From: Halovivax asiaticus JCM 14624
GTDB taxonomy: Archaea > Halobacteriota > Halobacteria > Halobacteriales > Natrialbaceae
Length of the DNA stretch: 64,000 bases
Direction: 5' to 3'
Assembly: GCF_000337515.1 (NCBI RefSeq)
Contig: NZ_AOIQ01000008.1
Coordinates: forward strand, 61,836-125,835
The notes beneath the pieces are model-generated. The model was not told the origin of the DNA and did not search any database. It saw only the letters and a program-made list of their open reading frames with translations. The translations under genes and the position numbers were made by a program. Positions 54,477 to 62,137 of the stretch are shown piece by piece. Within the stretch, counting starts at the first letter, position 1. Every line of letters starts with the position of its first letter.

Positions 54477-55487
54477 TCACCGATCCACCAGGAGGGCGTC
54501 GAATGCCTCGTGGTGGTCGGTGATGCGGGCGCGGCGCGCTGCCTCCGACAGTCCCCGACACTCCGTATCGAGGTGGCGTGCCAGTCGAATTCGTGCGAGG
54601 AGTTCGTAACATCGCCGCCGGGGCGTGTCGGCCGTACTGGTTCCGTAGGCCTCCCAGAACGCACGCCGGAGCGTCTGACGGGAGTCCGGATCGAGTCGGT
54701 GGCCCGCTGTGAGGAGCGACTGTGCCATCACCGCATCCCAGAGCGGGTCGAGCGCCGTCGGCAACTCCCAGTCGAGGACGGCAGCGGTGATCTGCTCGGC
54801 ACTCGGATCGACGCAGAGGTTGCCGAGTCGATAGTCGCCGTGGACCAGCGCAGGAGTCACGTCGGCGAAGTCGCTCCGGTCGATGAGGTCCGTTCCGAAC
54901 GCTTCGAGCGAGTCGCGTCGCGTGTCAAACGGCGAGTCCGCCAGCTCGGTGACCTGGCGGTCGAGCGACTGACGGAGGAGGTCGTCGAACGGCGTCGGAT
55001 CGACGACGGTGAGCGCATCAGCGTCAGGGGCGTCGGCGACGAGGGTATCGTCAGCGGAAGCGTCCGTATCGAGGCCGATCCGACCGAACTGCGGGAACGT
55101 GATCTGGTGAAGTTCGCACAGGTGCCGACCGGCCTCCCGACAGAGGCGCTCGGCAGCCTCGTGGGAGAGGTCGCCGGCCCACTCGGCCTCGCAGTCGGGG
55201 ACGTACTCGTAGACTGCGTACGGGTACTCCAGCGGGTCCGTCCCGGTGCCGTGGACGCGCGGGACGGGAAGGTCCGTCTCGGCGCGAACACGTCGCATCG
55301 TCGCCGGTTCGGCCGGAAACGCGTCGGGAAACCGCGTCCCGACCTTGAGAAAGAGATCGGTCCCGTCCGCCAGGGTGACGCGATACGTGTGATTGTTCCC
55401 CGCCTCGATCGTGGAGATGGTGTCGACGGCGGGGTCCGGGTCGCAGGCGGTCTCGACGGCCGTGGAGAGCGCATCGCGGGCGAACAC
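54477..55487 (-). CDS. APH-family phosphotransferase
   Basis: A 336-residue protein-kinase-like phosphotransferase. HGDYRLGNLCVD (about residues 215-226) is the Brenner motif with catalytic Asp, and VLDWELPTALDPLWD has the metal-binding Asp. The N-lobe contains GNNHTYRVTLADGTDLFLKV (nucleotide-binding lysine). APH members phosphorylate aminoglycosides, homoserine or methylthioribose; the substrate is unknown. It begins the group 54477-53160. The start ATG lies at 55487; a TATA-like GGTATAC sits at about 55512-55518. Confidence 0.8.
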   Translation of the reverse strand: MFARDALSTAVETACDPDPAVDTISTIEAGNNHTYRVTLADGTDLFLKVGTRFPDAFPAEPATMRRVRAETDLPVPRVHGTGTDPLEYPYAVYEYVPDCEAEWAGDLSHEAAERLCREAGRHLCELHQITFPQFGRIGLDTDASADDTLVADAPDADALTVVDPTPFDDLLRQSLDRQVTELADSPFDTRRDSLEAFGTDLIDRSDFADVTPALVHGDYRLGNLCVDPSAEQITAAVLDWELPTALDPLWDAVMAQSLLTAGHRLDPDSRQTLRRAFWEAYGTSTADTPRRRCYELLARIRLARHLDTECRGLSEAARRARITDHHEAFDALLVDR

Positions 55488-55795
55488 GGATACCAGGTTC
55501 GACGGCTACGTGGTATACTTGTTGGGAAGGTTGGACGTGAAAAGGTGAGCGGCTCCTGGTCCACGCCGAGAAACGTCATCACCAGTTCTCCCGCGACTGC
55601 CTGATCGACTCCGTCGCTCGATCTGCCCACTCCGTCGTGTGTCCGATTTATCATCACAGGCGTGGTGCGACCGTTGCAGATGAACGAGATACCCGCTTCG
55701 TCGTCCGGTTTGAGTTGTCGCGAGACTGGTTCCCACCACGGGCGCTCCGCACGATCGAGACGACAACGGCTCGCGGCCAGAGGGAGGGCCGAGTG
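55488..55795. other. Divergent intergenic region
   Basis: 308 nt between the APH-type kinase gene and the amidase gene. No gene is seen. A TATA-like TGGTATACTTG near 55510-55520 may serve the kinase on the minus strand, and an AGGGAGG Shine-Dalgarno at about 55781-55788 precedes the amidase ATG. Confidence 0.5.
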
Positions 55796-56821
55796 ATGTG
55801 TACCCGACTCGTCTATCTCGGCCCCGAGGGTCGCGTCCTGACGGCGCGGTCCATGGACTGGAAACGGGATATCGGGACCAGCATCTGGACGTTGCCGCGC
55901 GGGATCGAGCGGACCGGCGAGGTCGGCCCGGCGTCGATGGACTGGACGGCCGACTACGGCAGCGTCGTCGCGACCGCCTACGACGTCGCCACGACCGACG
56001 GCCTGAACGAGGCCGGCCTCGCGGCCAATCTGCTGTGGCTGCCCGAATCCGCGTATCCGGCGTGGGACGCCGAGACGCCCGCGCTATCGATCTCGCTGTG
56101 GGCGCAGTACATGCTCGATTCCTTCCCCACTGTGGCCGACGCCGTCCAACACGTCCGCGACGAGGACTTCGTCGTGGTGACCGACCAGGTGCCCGGCGAG
56201 GATCGGTTGGCGGCGCTGCACCTGTCCCTATCGGACGCGACCGGCGACAGCGCCATCATGGAGTACGTCGACGGCGAGCTCGTCGTGCACCACGATCGCG
56301 ACTACCAGGTGATGACGAACTCGCCGACGTTCGACAAGCAACTCGCGCTGGCCGAGTACTGGAACGAGATCGGCGGCACGGTCATGCTCCCGGGCACGAA
56401 CCGGCCGGCCGACAGATTCGCGAGGGCGCGATTCTACGTCGGCGCGATTCCGCAGGTCGAGGATCGCCGGGAGGCGACCGCCAACGTCTTCAGCGTGATC
56501 CGCAACGTCTCCGTGCCCCACGGCATCGCCACACCGGATGCGCCCCACATCTCCTCGACGCGCTGGCGAACGGTCGCGGATCACAAGGACGGGATCTACT
56601 ACTTCGAGTCGGCGCTCATGCCCAACACGTTCTGGCTGGACCTAGACGAGGTCGATTTCGGCCCCGACGCCGACGCTCGGACGCTGCAATTGGGGCCGGA
56701 GCAATCCAACACGTTCGCCGGCGACGTGTCGGACGAACTGGTCGCCACCGAGCCGTTCTCGTTTCTCGGCCAGCAACCCGCGTCGGCCATCGGGGACGGC
56801 GGCGAGGAGACGACCGGGTAG
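55796..56821 (+). CDS. Linear amide C-N hydrolase (choloylglycine hydrolase family)
   Basis: A 341-residue Ntn hydrolase related to bile-salt hydrolase and penicillin V acylase. Catalytic positions agree exactly with the bacterial enzymes: Cys2 (N-terminal nucleophile after Met removal), Arg18, Asp21 and Asn175 (MTNSP). Another conserved Arg occurs in DRFARARF. These enzymes cleave amide bonds of acylated amines, including bile salts, penicillin V and N-acyl homoserine lactones; the substrate here is unknown. The ATG at 55796 puts Cys at position 2, which settles the start. No signal peptide. Confidence 0.9.
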   Translation: MCTRLVYLGPEGRVLTARSMDWKRDIGTSIWTLPRGIERTGEVGPASMDWTADYGSVVATAYDVATTDGLNEAGLAANLLWLPESAYPAWDAETPALSISLWAQYMLDSFPTVADAVQHVRDEDFVVVTDQVPGEDRLAALHLSLSDATGDSAIMEYVDGELVVHHDRDYQVMTNSPTFDKQLALAEYWNEIGGTVMLPGTNRPADRFARARFYVGAIPQVEDRREATANVFSVIRNVSVPHGIATPDAPHISSTRWRTVADHKDGIYYFESALMPNTFWLDLDEVDFGPDADARTLQLGPEQSNTFAGDVSDELVATEPFSFLGQQPASAIGDGGEETTG

Positions 56822-57341
56822 GTTCGGTGGCGTGGACAATGGATCTGAACGGGCCGCCTCGCGGCTAACGTGGCCATCGTCTCGGATTCGACCGGGAACG
56901 CCTTGGGAACCACGTGCCGGGGTTCTGCGATAGCTAGGTGTTGCAGGGTAGGTACAGTACCACGGCATTGTTCAGATAAGCGAAGGTGGCCGGCACAAGA
57001 GGTCACGGGCGGGAATAAAAGGGGCTGGCGCTCGCGTGGCGGCGAAGCTGCCACGTTGATGGCGGTCGGTTCACCGACCGCCCACTCGACGAACCCCGAC
57101 GAAGTAAGGACCGCAGGGAACGAACGAAGAGAGTGACCGAGGACCGTGGTTCGAAAGGCGCCAAGCGCCTTTCGTCATCACGAGAGAGCGACGCTCTCTC
57201 GAACGACAGCGAGTCGTGGGAGTCGAGAGCGGCAGGGGCTTTTAAAGTTGAAACGGCGATCTGATTACTCGGAGTATTATCTGAACAGCACCCAGTACCA
57301 CCGTCAGTGGTCTTATCACACAGGACCGGCTTTCGTCCCGT
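56822..57341. other. Gap of 520 nt with three perfect hairpins
   Basis: No coding gene is supported. It holds three separate short perfect inverted repeats (57062-57081, 57152-57174 and 57181-57201), and haloarchaeal low-complexity sequence (GAACGAACGAAG.. GTGACCGAGG). A promoter-like GTCTTATCAC at about 57309-57318 suits the tiny gene at 57342. This is the left edge of the accessory island. Confidence 0.5.
57062..57201. repeat. Cluster of three perfect hairpins
   Basis: Stems: GCGGTCGGT/ACCGACCGC at 57062-57081; CGAAAGGCGC/GCGCCTTTCG with loop CAA at 57152-57174; CGAGAGAGCG/CGCTCTCTCG with a one-base loop at 57181-57201. Together they could be terminators, a processed RNA or a mobile-element remnant. 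Confidence 0.5.
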
Positions 57342-57446
57342 ATGAGCCTTGAGGAGACAGTCGAGTATCTCTCGGAAGAGTTGGACATCGAACGAAGCGA
57401 GCACGTCCGAGAAACCGGAGAAGCGGTTGCGGAGCTTCGCGACTAG
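57342..57446 (+). CDS. Possible 34-residue acidic leaderless protein
   Basis: MSLEETVEYLSEELDIERSE, then HVRETGEAVAELRD: a short, highly charged, probably helical peptide. A TATA-like CTTATCAC lies about 26 nt upstream, so the ATG would be at the transcription start, which is common in haloarchaea. No relative is recognised; it could be a small regulatory protein, an antitoxin-like fragment, or chance. Confidence 0.45.
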   Translation: MSLEETVEYLSEELDIERSEHVRETGEAVAELRD

Positions 57447-57881
57447 TTACTCTCTGATTGTCGCCCGTTCGTGACCAACCCTATGCAGTTTTTCGGAGGG
57501 TTTTCATCACTATCTAAAGCGAGATGAGGGCGAAGGTCCGAGCAGACAGAGAATACCGTACCCTGACATTGAAATATTAATTTCCCGTCCTGTCCAATAA
57601 TTATATTATCCAGTAGCACGTAGCCCACGCTGGAAGCCGGCGTCTCCATCGGTCGCAGGGGACTGCGCTGAGAAATGTCCCGGGTGGTGGTGCACCCGAG
57701 ACGCTTGGCTTCCAGACGAGCGCCTGGTTGCCATGTTCCGAAAGACACCTTCGAGACAAAAAGGTCTCGCACGCCGCTGGTTTAGAGAGTCGTATCGCTA
57801 TCCGTCGCCGACCTTCGTTTTCGGGGATTGGGGGCCGAGTCACGTCGATCAGCTCAATCGCCAGAGTTGCGAGGTGCTCGG
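57447..57881. other. Gap of 435 nt holding an RNA candidate
   Basis: AT-rich at first (AATATTAATTTCCC and TTATATTATC at 57601-57610), then GC-rich. It holds the structured-RNA candidate at 57631-57714. Frames on the minus strand here (57443-57966) show no family features. Confidence 0.5.
57631..57714 (+). ncRNA. Candidate three-way-junction RNA
   Basis: The ends pair as TGGAAGCC/GGCTTCCA (8 bp) and CGTCTC/GAGACG (6 bp). Inside are CGCAG-GGGA-CTGCG (5-bp stem with a GNRA tetraloop) and CGGGTG/CACCCG (6-bp stem). This makes a closed three-way junction of about 84 nt. A TATA-like TTATATTATC at 57601-57610 is about 26 nt upstream. It could be a free RNA, a leader of the zinc-finger gene at 57882, or a mobile-element end. 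Identity unknown. Confidence 0.45.
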
Positions 57882-58115
57882 ATGAAATCCGTCGAGCGAG
57901 AGAACGACGGAGACAGCGATAGGACTCGTGAGCGGGAGTGCTACCGGTGTGATCGGGACGTGGCACCGGCGCTGCTCTTCCGGATCGACGTGGCGCCGCC
58001 GGACGCGCTGGCGGACTACGCCCACTCGGTCCGGTTCTGCTGTCAGGATTGCGTCGCTGCGATGGGGATGCTGGAGTTTACCGAGGAGTGGAAGGAACAG
58101 GCCGGGTTGGTATAG
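57882..58115 (+). CDS. Small zinc-finger protein (77 aa)
   Basis: A 77-residue protein: MKSVERENDGDSDRTRE then CYRCDRDVAPALLFRIDVA and a second pair in RFCCQDCVAAMG. The two Cys pairs (CYRC and CQDC, with an extra Cys) fit a haloarchaeal zinc-ribbon of the DUF7576-like kind. ATG 57882 is used because upstream residues are unlike the conserved part. No function is known. Confidence 0.65.
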   Translation: MKSVERENDGDSDRTRERECYRCDRDVAPALLFRIDVAPPDALADYAHSVRFCCQDCVAAMGMLEFTEEWKEQAGLV

Positions 58116-58265
58116 GCCGACAGATTTCAGTCAACCGGTCGACCTACTGCGTTTTCGAGAGTGGATGGGTGTGACGGACTGTGACTCGTTCGTCCCGGGT
58201 CTCGAGTGATGCCTGTATATGATCTTGTGGGAAAATCTTAATTTGTTTGTGAGTCTGTATCCGCT

Positions 58266-58871
58266 ATGATTTCCATAATTGGCCTCATCCTCAACTTCGC
58301 AGGTGCAGTGATAATGGCAATTCCGACAATGGAGAGTATCTTTAGTAGAATTCATAGATTTCCTCCCCTCTCAAAAATCACCAAAGTAGAAAATAGGCTT
58401 TACAAGGGTGAACCAGTCCAAGAGACTGAGACAGGATTTGATCATTTATCTAAAGCAGTTATGGATACACCCCAACCATATTACAGTACTGAGGTTGACG
58501 GCCTCTTCAAAGATTATTCAGCAGAATTCGAGACACAAGGTATAGAGTTCAACATGGAATATACCGACTTCACACCCCATAAAATCGCGAAAACGGATGG
58601 TGATACGTTAGACACCCATGAATATAATCTCTTGCTGAGGCCCAAAGAACCAGAAAAGTTGAAAGGAAGTTATCCCCATACAGAAGAGAACGAAGTACCT
58701 CTCCTACAAACAACAATTCCCGATGGGCGTTTGCCAGATGTCATCATCAATTACAAAAAGGAACTAACTGTGAGGTACGGACTCTATCTCCTAGCTCTTG
58801 GGTTTCTGCTTCAATTGGTCTCACACATTCCATTTGGAAGCATTAGTACTCTAATGTTGCAATCGACTTGA
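58266..58871 (+). CDS. Unknown protein with one N- and one C-terminal membrane helix
   Basis: A 201-residue protein with AT-rich codons unlike the GC-rich neighbours. A hydrophobic segment at residues ~3-20 and another at ~170-195 bracket a ~140-residue polar domain (PYYSTEVDGLFKDYSAEFET). This topology would place the domain on one face of the membrane. No family is recognised. The ATG at 58266 is about 25 nt after a TATA-like ATCTTAATT (58235-58243), so the message is probably leaderless. It looks horizontally acquired. Confidence 0.65.
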   Translation: MISIIGLILNFAGAVIMAIPTMESIFSRIHRFPPLSKITKVENRLYKGEPVQETETGFDHLSKAVMDTPQPYYSTEVDGLFKDYSAEFETQGIEFNMEYTDFTPHKIAKTDGDTLDTHEYNLLLRPKEPEKLKGSYPHTEENEVPLLQTTIPDGRLPDVIINYKKELTVRYGLYLLALGFLLQLVSHIPFGSISTLMLQST

Positions 58872-59160
58872 TTCTCGGCACGTGAGGGCAAGCGACATCT
58901 TACATCCCCTTGCCAAGTTGTTCACGGACATCATGACGGATCTATTCGAGTTTGTCTTATGTTCCTCACTCAAGCGAGACCGATCCGTGCCAACAGCTTC
59001 TTCCAAACAGAATGGACCGATCCGTTCGATTCTGTTACGTTGGAGCATGTACTTCTTCGCTATCGGAGACGAGATATCTTCTACAATTGTTTCGCGTCTC
59101 TGTTTCCAGAGACCGACAACGCAACCGTCGAAGGTCCAAGTTGCGACGCATCGGTCATCG
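58872..59160. other. Stretch with broken overlapping frames
   Basis: Several partial frames on both strands run through here (for example from 58882 and 58952 on plus) without a continuous recognisable protein. They may be remains of a transposase or another decayed gene. I see no intact gene. Confidence 0.35.
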
Positions 59161-59499
59161 CTACGACGTCGCTTCTACGAAGCTCAAGCAATCAGTAGTC
59201 GACCTCGAACCGAACGACACGCTGTCCCGTCGCCTCTGCTCGATCGAGTCTTCCATACGTCTGTCTGGAGACTTCGGCACCGTAGCCGTTTCTCGGTCGT
59301 TTCCGGGTTTCGGATTCTCGCGTCTCTCCAGGGGCTCCTGTTGCTCGATCACCTCGACGAGCGCCAGCTCGTGCTCGAGGGCGATCTCGTCCGCCATCGC
59401 CCAGCAGTGGTGCCACATCTCCGAGCCTACGGAACACTGGCGAGCCATCCAGATAAGCGCCTCTGCGATGATCAGATCGTCCTGTGGATGCCTGTGCAT
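59161..59499 (-). CDS. Hypothetical protein, C-terminal part unlike the rest
   Basis: A 112-residue frame with GC3-rich codons. The first half (DLIIAEALIWMARQC, then MWHHCWAMADEIALEHELALVEVIE) looks like a real helical domain with Trp/His/Cys residues. The second half is polar and less ordered. No family name can be given. The surrounding 58872-59580 stretch has overlapping broken frames on both strands, so this may be a gene disrupted by or mixed with a decayed mobile element. Confidence 0.45.
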   Translation of the reverse strand: MHRHPQDDLIIAEALIWMARQCSVGSEMWHHCWAMADEIALEHELALVEVIEQQEPLERRENPKPGNDRETATVPKSPDRRMEDSIEQRRRDSVSFGSRSTTDCLSFVEATS

Positions 59500-59617
59500 C
59501 GAGGCGGTCTGGCTGCTTTCCGATTAAAATGTTCGCCGTCAGAATCAATGGCTGAAGAGAACAGAACTATTGTAGAATGAGAAATTCCTAAGACTCAAGA
59601 TATTGTATCTGCTATTG

Positions 59618-60295
59618 ATGACAGAAAATTGGCCACCTGATGGATACACCGAACCTGAACAATACATCGCTAACGACCGACGGATTATGAGTATTGGACT
59701 GGCTCTATTCTTCCCCGTGCTGGTTCTGTCTAGCCCATCGTTGGGCCAAGGATCATCAGCTCTCGGGTCCCATATACTCGAATTTGGAAATAGTACTGGG
59801 CTGATTGAATACTTTCCACTATACCTACTCTCAGTCGCCTTCGTTTACCTTGTCTGGCTCCTAGGCTCGATGGCTCTCACCATCTTAGTCCATGAAGGGA
59901 TCCACTATGGTATTAGCTACATCTATGGAAATAACCCGGAATTTGAGTGGAGTAGTACATTTGGAGTGAGAAATCCCAGCGTAGTGGCGTACTCTGTTGG
60001 AATGGGGCGTTTTGAGAGCCTTCTGTCTATGATTGGACCGTTCGCCACTCTGAGTGTCCTTTCTGGAGCAATAATGCTGTCCACAAGTGGAATTTTGGCG
60101 GGAACTGCAGCGATTATGTTTTGTACGAATACAGTACCTTCGTGTTCAGACATATACAATTCATGTCGGATTGCTCTAATGCCCAGAGGGGCCAAGTTTG
60201 TAAATTTCAAAGAGAAGGGTGAACTTCGCTCGGAATTTGCAATCCCAATCGGGGAAGGGACAGGAGAGGCGTCTACTCTCAAAAACCAACAATAA
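59618..60295 (+). CDS. DUF3267-like membrane metallopeptidase
   Basis: A 225-residue membrane protein with AT-rich codons. About five hydrophobic segments occur. In the third the HExxH motif is visible as LVHEGIHYGI, followed by YGNNPEFEW, the pattern of DUF3267/putative zincin-type membrane proteases. The second metal-side acid cannot be fixed with certainty. The ATG at 59618 is about 26 nt after a TATA-like TTCCTAAG, so leaderless. Family members are of unknown substrate; some are near phage-defence genes. This one lies 1.2 kb from the CBASS genes. Confidence 0.7.
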   Translation: MTENWPPDGYTEPEQYIANDRRIMSIGLALFFPVLVLSSPSLGQGSSALGSHILEFGNSTGLIEYFPLYLLSVAFVYLVWLLGSMALTILVHEGIHYGISYIYGNNPEFEWSSTFGVRNPSVVAYSVGMGRFESLLSMIGPFATLSVLSGAIMLSTSGILAGTAAIMFCTNTVPSCSDIYNSCRIALMPRGAKFVNFKEKGELRSEFAIPIGEGTGEASTLKNQQ

Positions 60296-60450
60296 CAACC
60301 CACATTCCCCTATACTGTGAAGTCAAATCCGACTCTCGACCCTCCTAAGCCGATTTGACGATCTCGCCTGTCGAGGTCCCACCACGCCCTACTACTGTCC
60401 TCACCTCACTGAGCCAGCGGTCTACAGCCATTCTGGCTGACCACCAGCGC

Positions 60451-60469
60451 GGCGCGCGTTCTGCGCGCC
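60451..60469. terminator. GGCGCGC hairpin between convergent genes
   Basis: GGCGCGC and GCGCGCC pair around GTTCT. It lies between the stops of the convergent genes at 59618-60295 and 60491-61294. A related, degenerate copy (GCGTTCTGCGCCGCAAGG) occurs at 61407-61424. Confidence 0.45.
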
Positions 60470-60490
60470 GCAAGGTTACCCCGCCCCCCC

Positions 60491-61294
60491 TTAGGGGCTC
60501 TGCTCCTCAAATGTGAGTGCTTCTTCGCCCCCTGGTATCTTTTCCTGCTCAGCTATCTCTGACAGGTAAAACTCCTTCAATAATAGTTCGACATAGATAG
60601 AGCCGGTCACCCTCATAAAGCTCAATAGTAGGAATGTAAAAGCTGCAACTGTGATTAAAAGCAAAGTTGATAGCTGAATAATCTCATTTCCCGGGTTAAA
60701 TAGCAAGAGAACCACATACATGAAGAAGGCGATCACATAGGACATTTTTAGATTGGTTATTAAGATGTATAATGACCTCTGTCGGCGGGTACGACGGCTC
60801 ATTGTCGGCTCCAAGTGCATGACTAATAGATCATATATGTCATGATCCTCAACTTTCTCGAAATCAATCTGGAATTGTGATTCGATATGGGTTCTAAAAT
60901 CCATATCTAACCGTTCAGTGACGCCGGATCCATCTCCTATGACCTGGACATAGGGGAGATAGGAGATTATTTTCCGAAGGATTGATTTGAAAATCGAGAA
61001 TATTCTTTTGGTATACGAACTAGGCGCAGTATCCTCTTTACAATCAGTAAGAGATTCAGTTAGAAAATACGAGAACGGTCCTGGTGCTGGGAATACAGCT
61101 ATCCGAAACTGATCTACCATTTCGCCAGACAGGAATAAAATAAAAACCACAAGGAACACCGATGCAGTAGTGCTCGAAAATATGTTGGGGTAATACAGTA
61201 ATAATGCAGTGATAGCTGGACCAGCTAGTATCGCTCCTGGAATTACCTTAGTCAAAAAATCATGGAGTGTGAACCCAGGATGGGAATCAATCAT
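60491..61294 (-). CDS. Unknown four-helix membrane protein
   Basis: A 267-residue AT-rich-coded protein. Two N-terminal membrane helices (~13-34 and ~38-56), a ~125-residue soluble middle with many Arg/Lys/Asp, and two C-terminal helices (~183-203 and ~210-232). No conserved motif is recognised. It has a possible own promoter on the minus strand upstream (TTATACGC-like at about 61320-61330). It lies downstream of the CBASS pair on the same strand after a 219-nt gap, so a functional link is only possible. Confidence 0.6.
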   Translation of the reverse strand: MIDSHPGFTLHDFLTKVIPGAILAGPAITALLLYYPNIFSSTTASVFLVVFILFLSGEMVDQFRIAVFPAPGPFSYFLTESLTDCKEDTAPSSYTKRIFSIFKSILRKIISYLPYVQVIGDGSGVTERLDMDFRTHIESQFQIDFEKVEDHDIYDLLVMHLEPTMSRRTRRQRSLYILITNLKMSYVIAFFMYVVLLLFNPGNEIIQLSTLLLITVAAFTFLLLSFMRVTGSIYVELLLKEFYLSEIAEQEKIPGGEEALTFEEQSP

Positions 61295-61513
61295 TGGGTT
61301 TTGTAGATTGTGTTATCAAAAGCGTATAACTACGCGTATAAATGAATTTTGCCCGAAGGTCCCATTCGACTGTTTCATCTGCAACAGCCACCTGTGAAGC
61401 CGGCATGCGTTCTGCGCCGCAAGGACACCACCTACTTTGGGATACGACTAACACGGAAATTGACCCGCAGTGGACACAGATTCGGATAATACAGCAAGGC
61501 GGAAGACTGATCG

Positions 61514-62137
61514 CTATTTCTCGACTCGCTTTAACTCGAGTCGGCCAGTATTCCCCCGGTCCGGACCAGTGTAATAGATCCCAGAGAAACTGTCTTCCTC
61601 TGGATTGTAGTCGAGCATCGTCGTTCCGTAATGCGAATTTATCTCATCGTGATGGGGGCGGCCAGGGTTATCGTAATTGTACGTCAGTGTGGGCCACTGC
61701 CCCTCCACCAAGATCGTCGCGCCCTCACTCTCCGACGGTGAATCCGGGCCTTCTAGATAGACCAAGATCTCATCCCACGTCTGGGAGATGGTTACTGTTG
61801 CTTCCATCGGCGTGAGTCCTTCGTGCTCTATCTCGGCGGTCCTGCTTGGTTCGGCATCTTCATACGAGGTGTACAAATGGCCCTTCCACTTTCCGTTGAA
61901 ATCAGGGACAGCTACCAGCCCGGCTTTACGGATAATTTCCCAATTCCAGATTCTCGTTGCAAAGAGACGATACACGACAAGAGAGGTAAACGCGAACGAC
62001 AGCGACCCCATAGCGATCTCGTACTTGCCCAGCAGTCGTTGGACAATCCACCCACTCCCAAGACTGGCCGCGAAAGCGATTGCACCGAGGTAGAGGTAGA
62101 TCTTCCACCGATCGTTATCAGTTGAATAGCTGTGCAT
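61514..62137 (-). CDS. cap15: Cap15-like CBASS effector (two TM helices + beta-barrel domain)
   Basis: A 207-residue protein. Two membrane helices (~11-32 and ~41-60) are followed by a soluble beta-rich domain from about residue 75, beginning VPDFNGKWKGHLYTS, the conserved entry of the SMODS-associated 2TM/beta domain (Cap15). In Cap15 this domain binds the cyclic nucleotide, which makes the protein oligomerise and break the membrane. The length (~200) agrees. The ATG at 62137 overlaps the upstream CD-NTase end by 20 nt (62118-62137), giving translational coupling. Assignment rests on architecture and neighbour. Confidence 0.75.
   Translation of the reverse strand: MHSYSTDNDRWKIYLYLGAIAFAASLGSGWIVQRLLGKYEIAMGSLSFAFTSLVVYRLFATRIWNWEIIRKAGLVAVPDFNGKWKGHLYTSYEDAEPSRTAEIEHEGLTPMEATVTISQTWDEILVYLEGPDSPSESEGATILVEGQWPTLTYNYDNPGRPHHDEINSHYGTTMLDYNPEEDSFSGIYYTGPDRGNTGRLELKRVEK

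Noticed and set aside
53442..55604. 720-residue plus-strand frame over three minus-strand genes
   Set aside because: It crosses MaoC, methyltransferase and kinase genes, all with catalytic motifs on minus.
57631..57714. Hammerhead ribozyme
   Set aside because: A three-way junction is present, but the invariant CUGAUGA and GAAA core strands are not.
57443..57966. Two minus-strand frames of 109 and 121 residues
   Set aside because: No family features and poor codon pattern; they overlap the structured RNA candidate.
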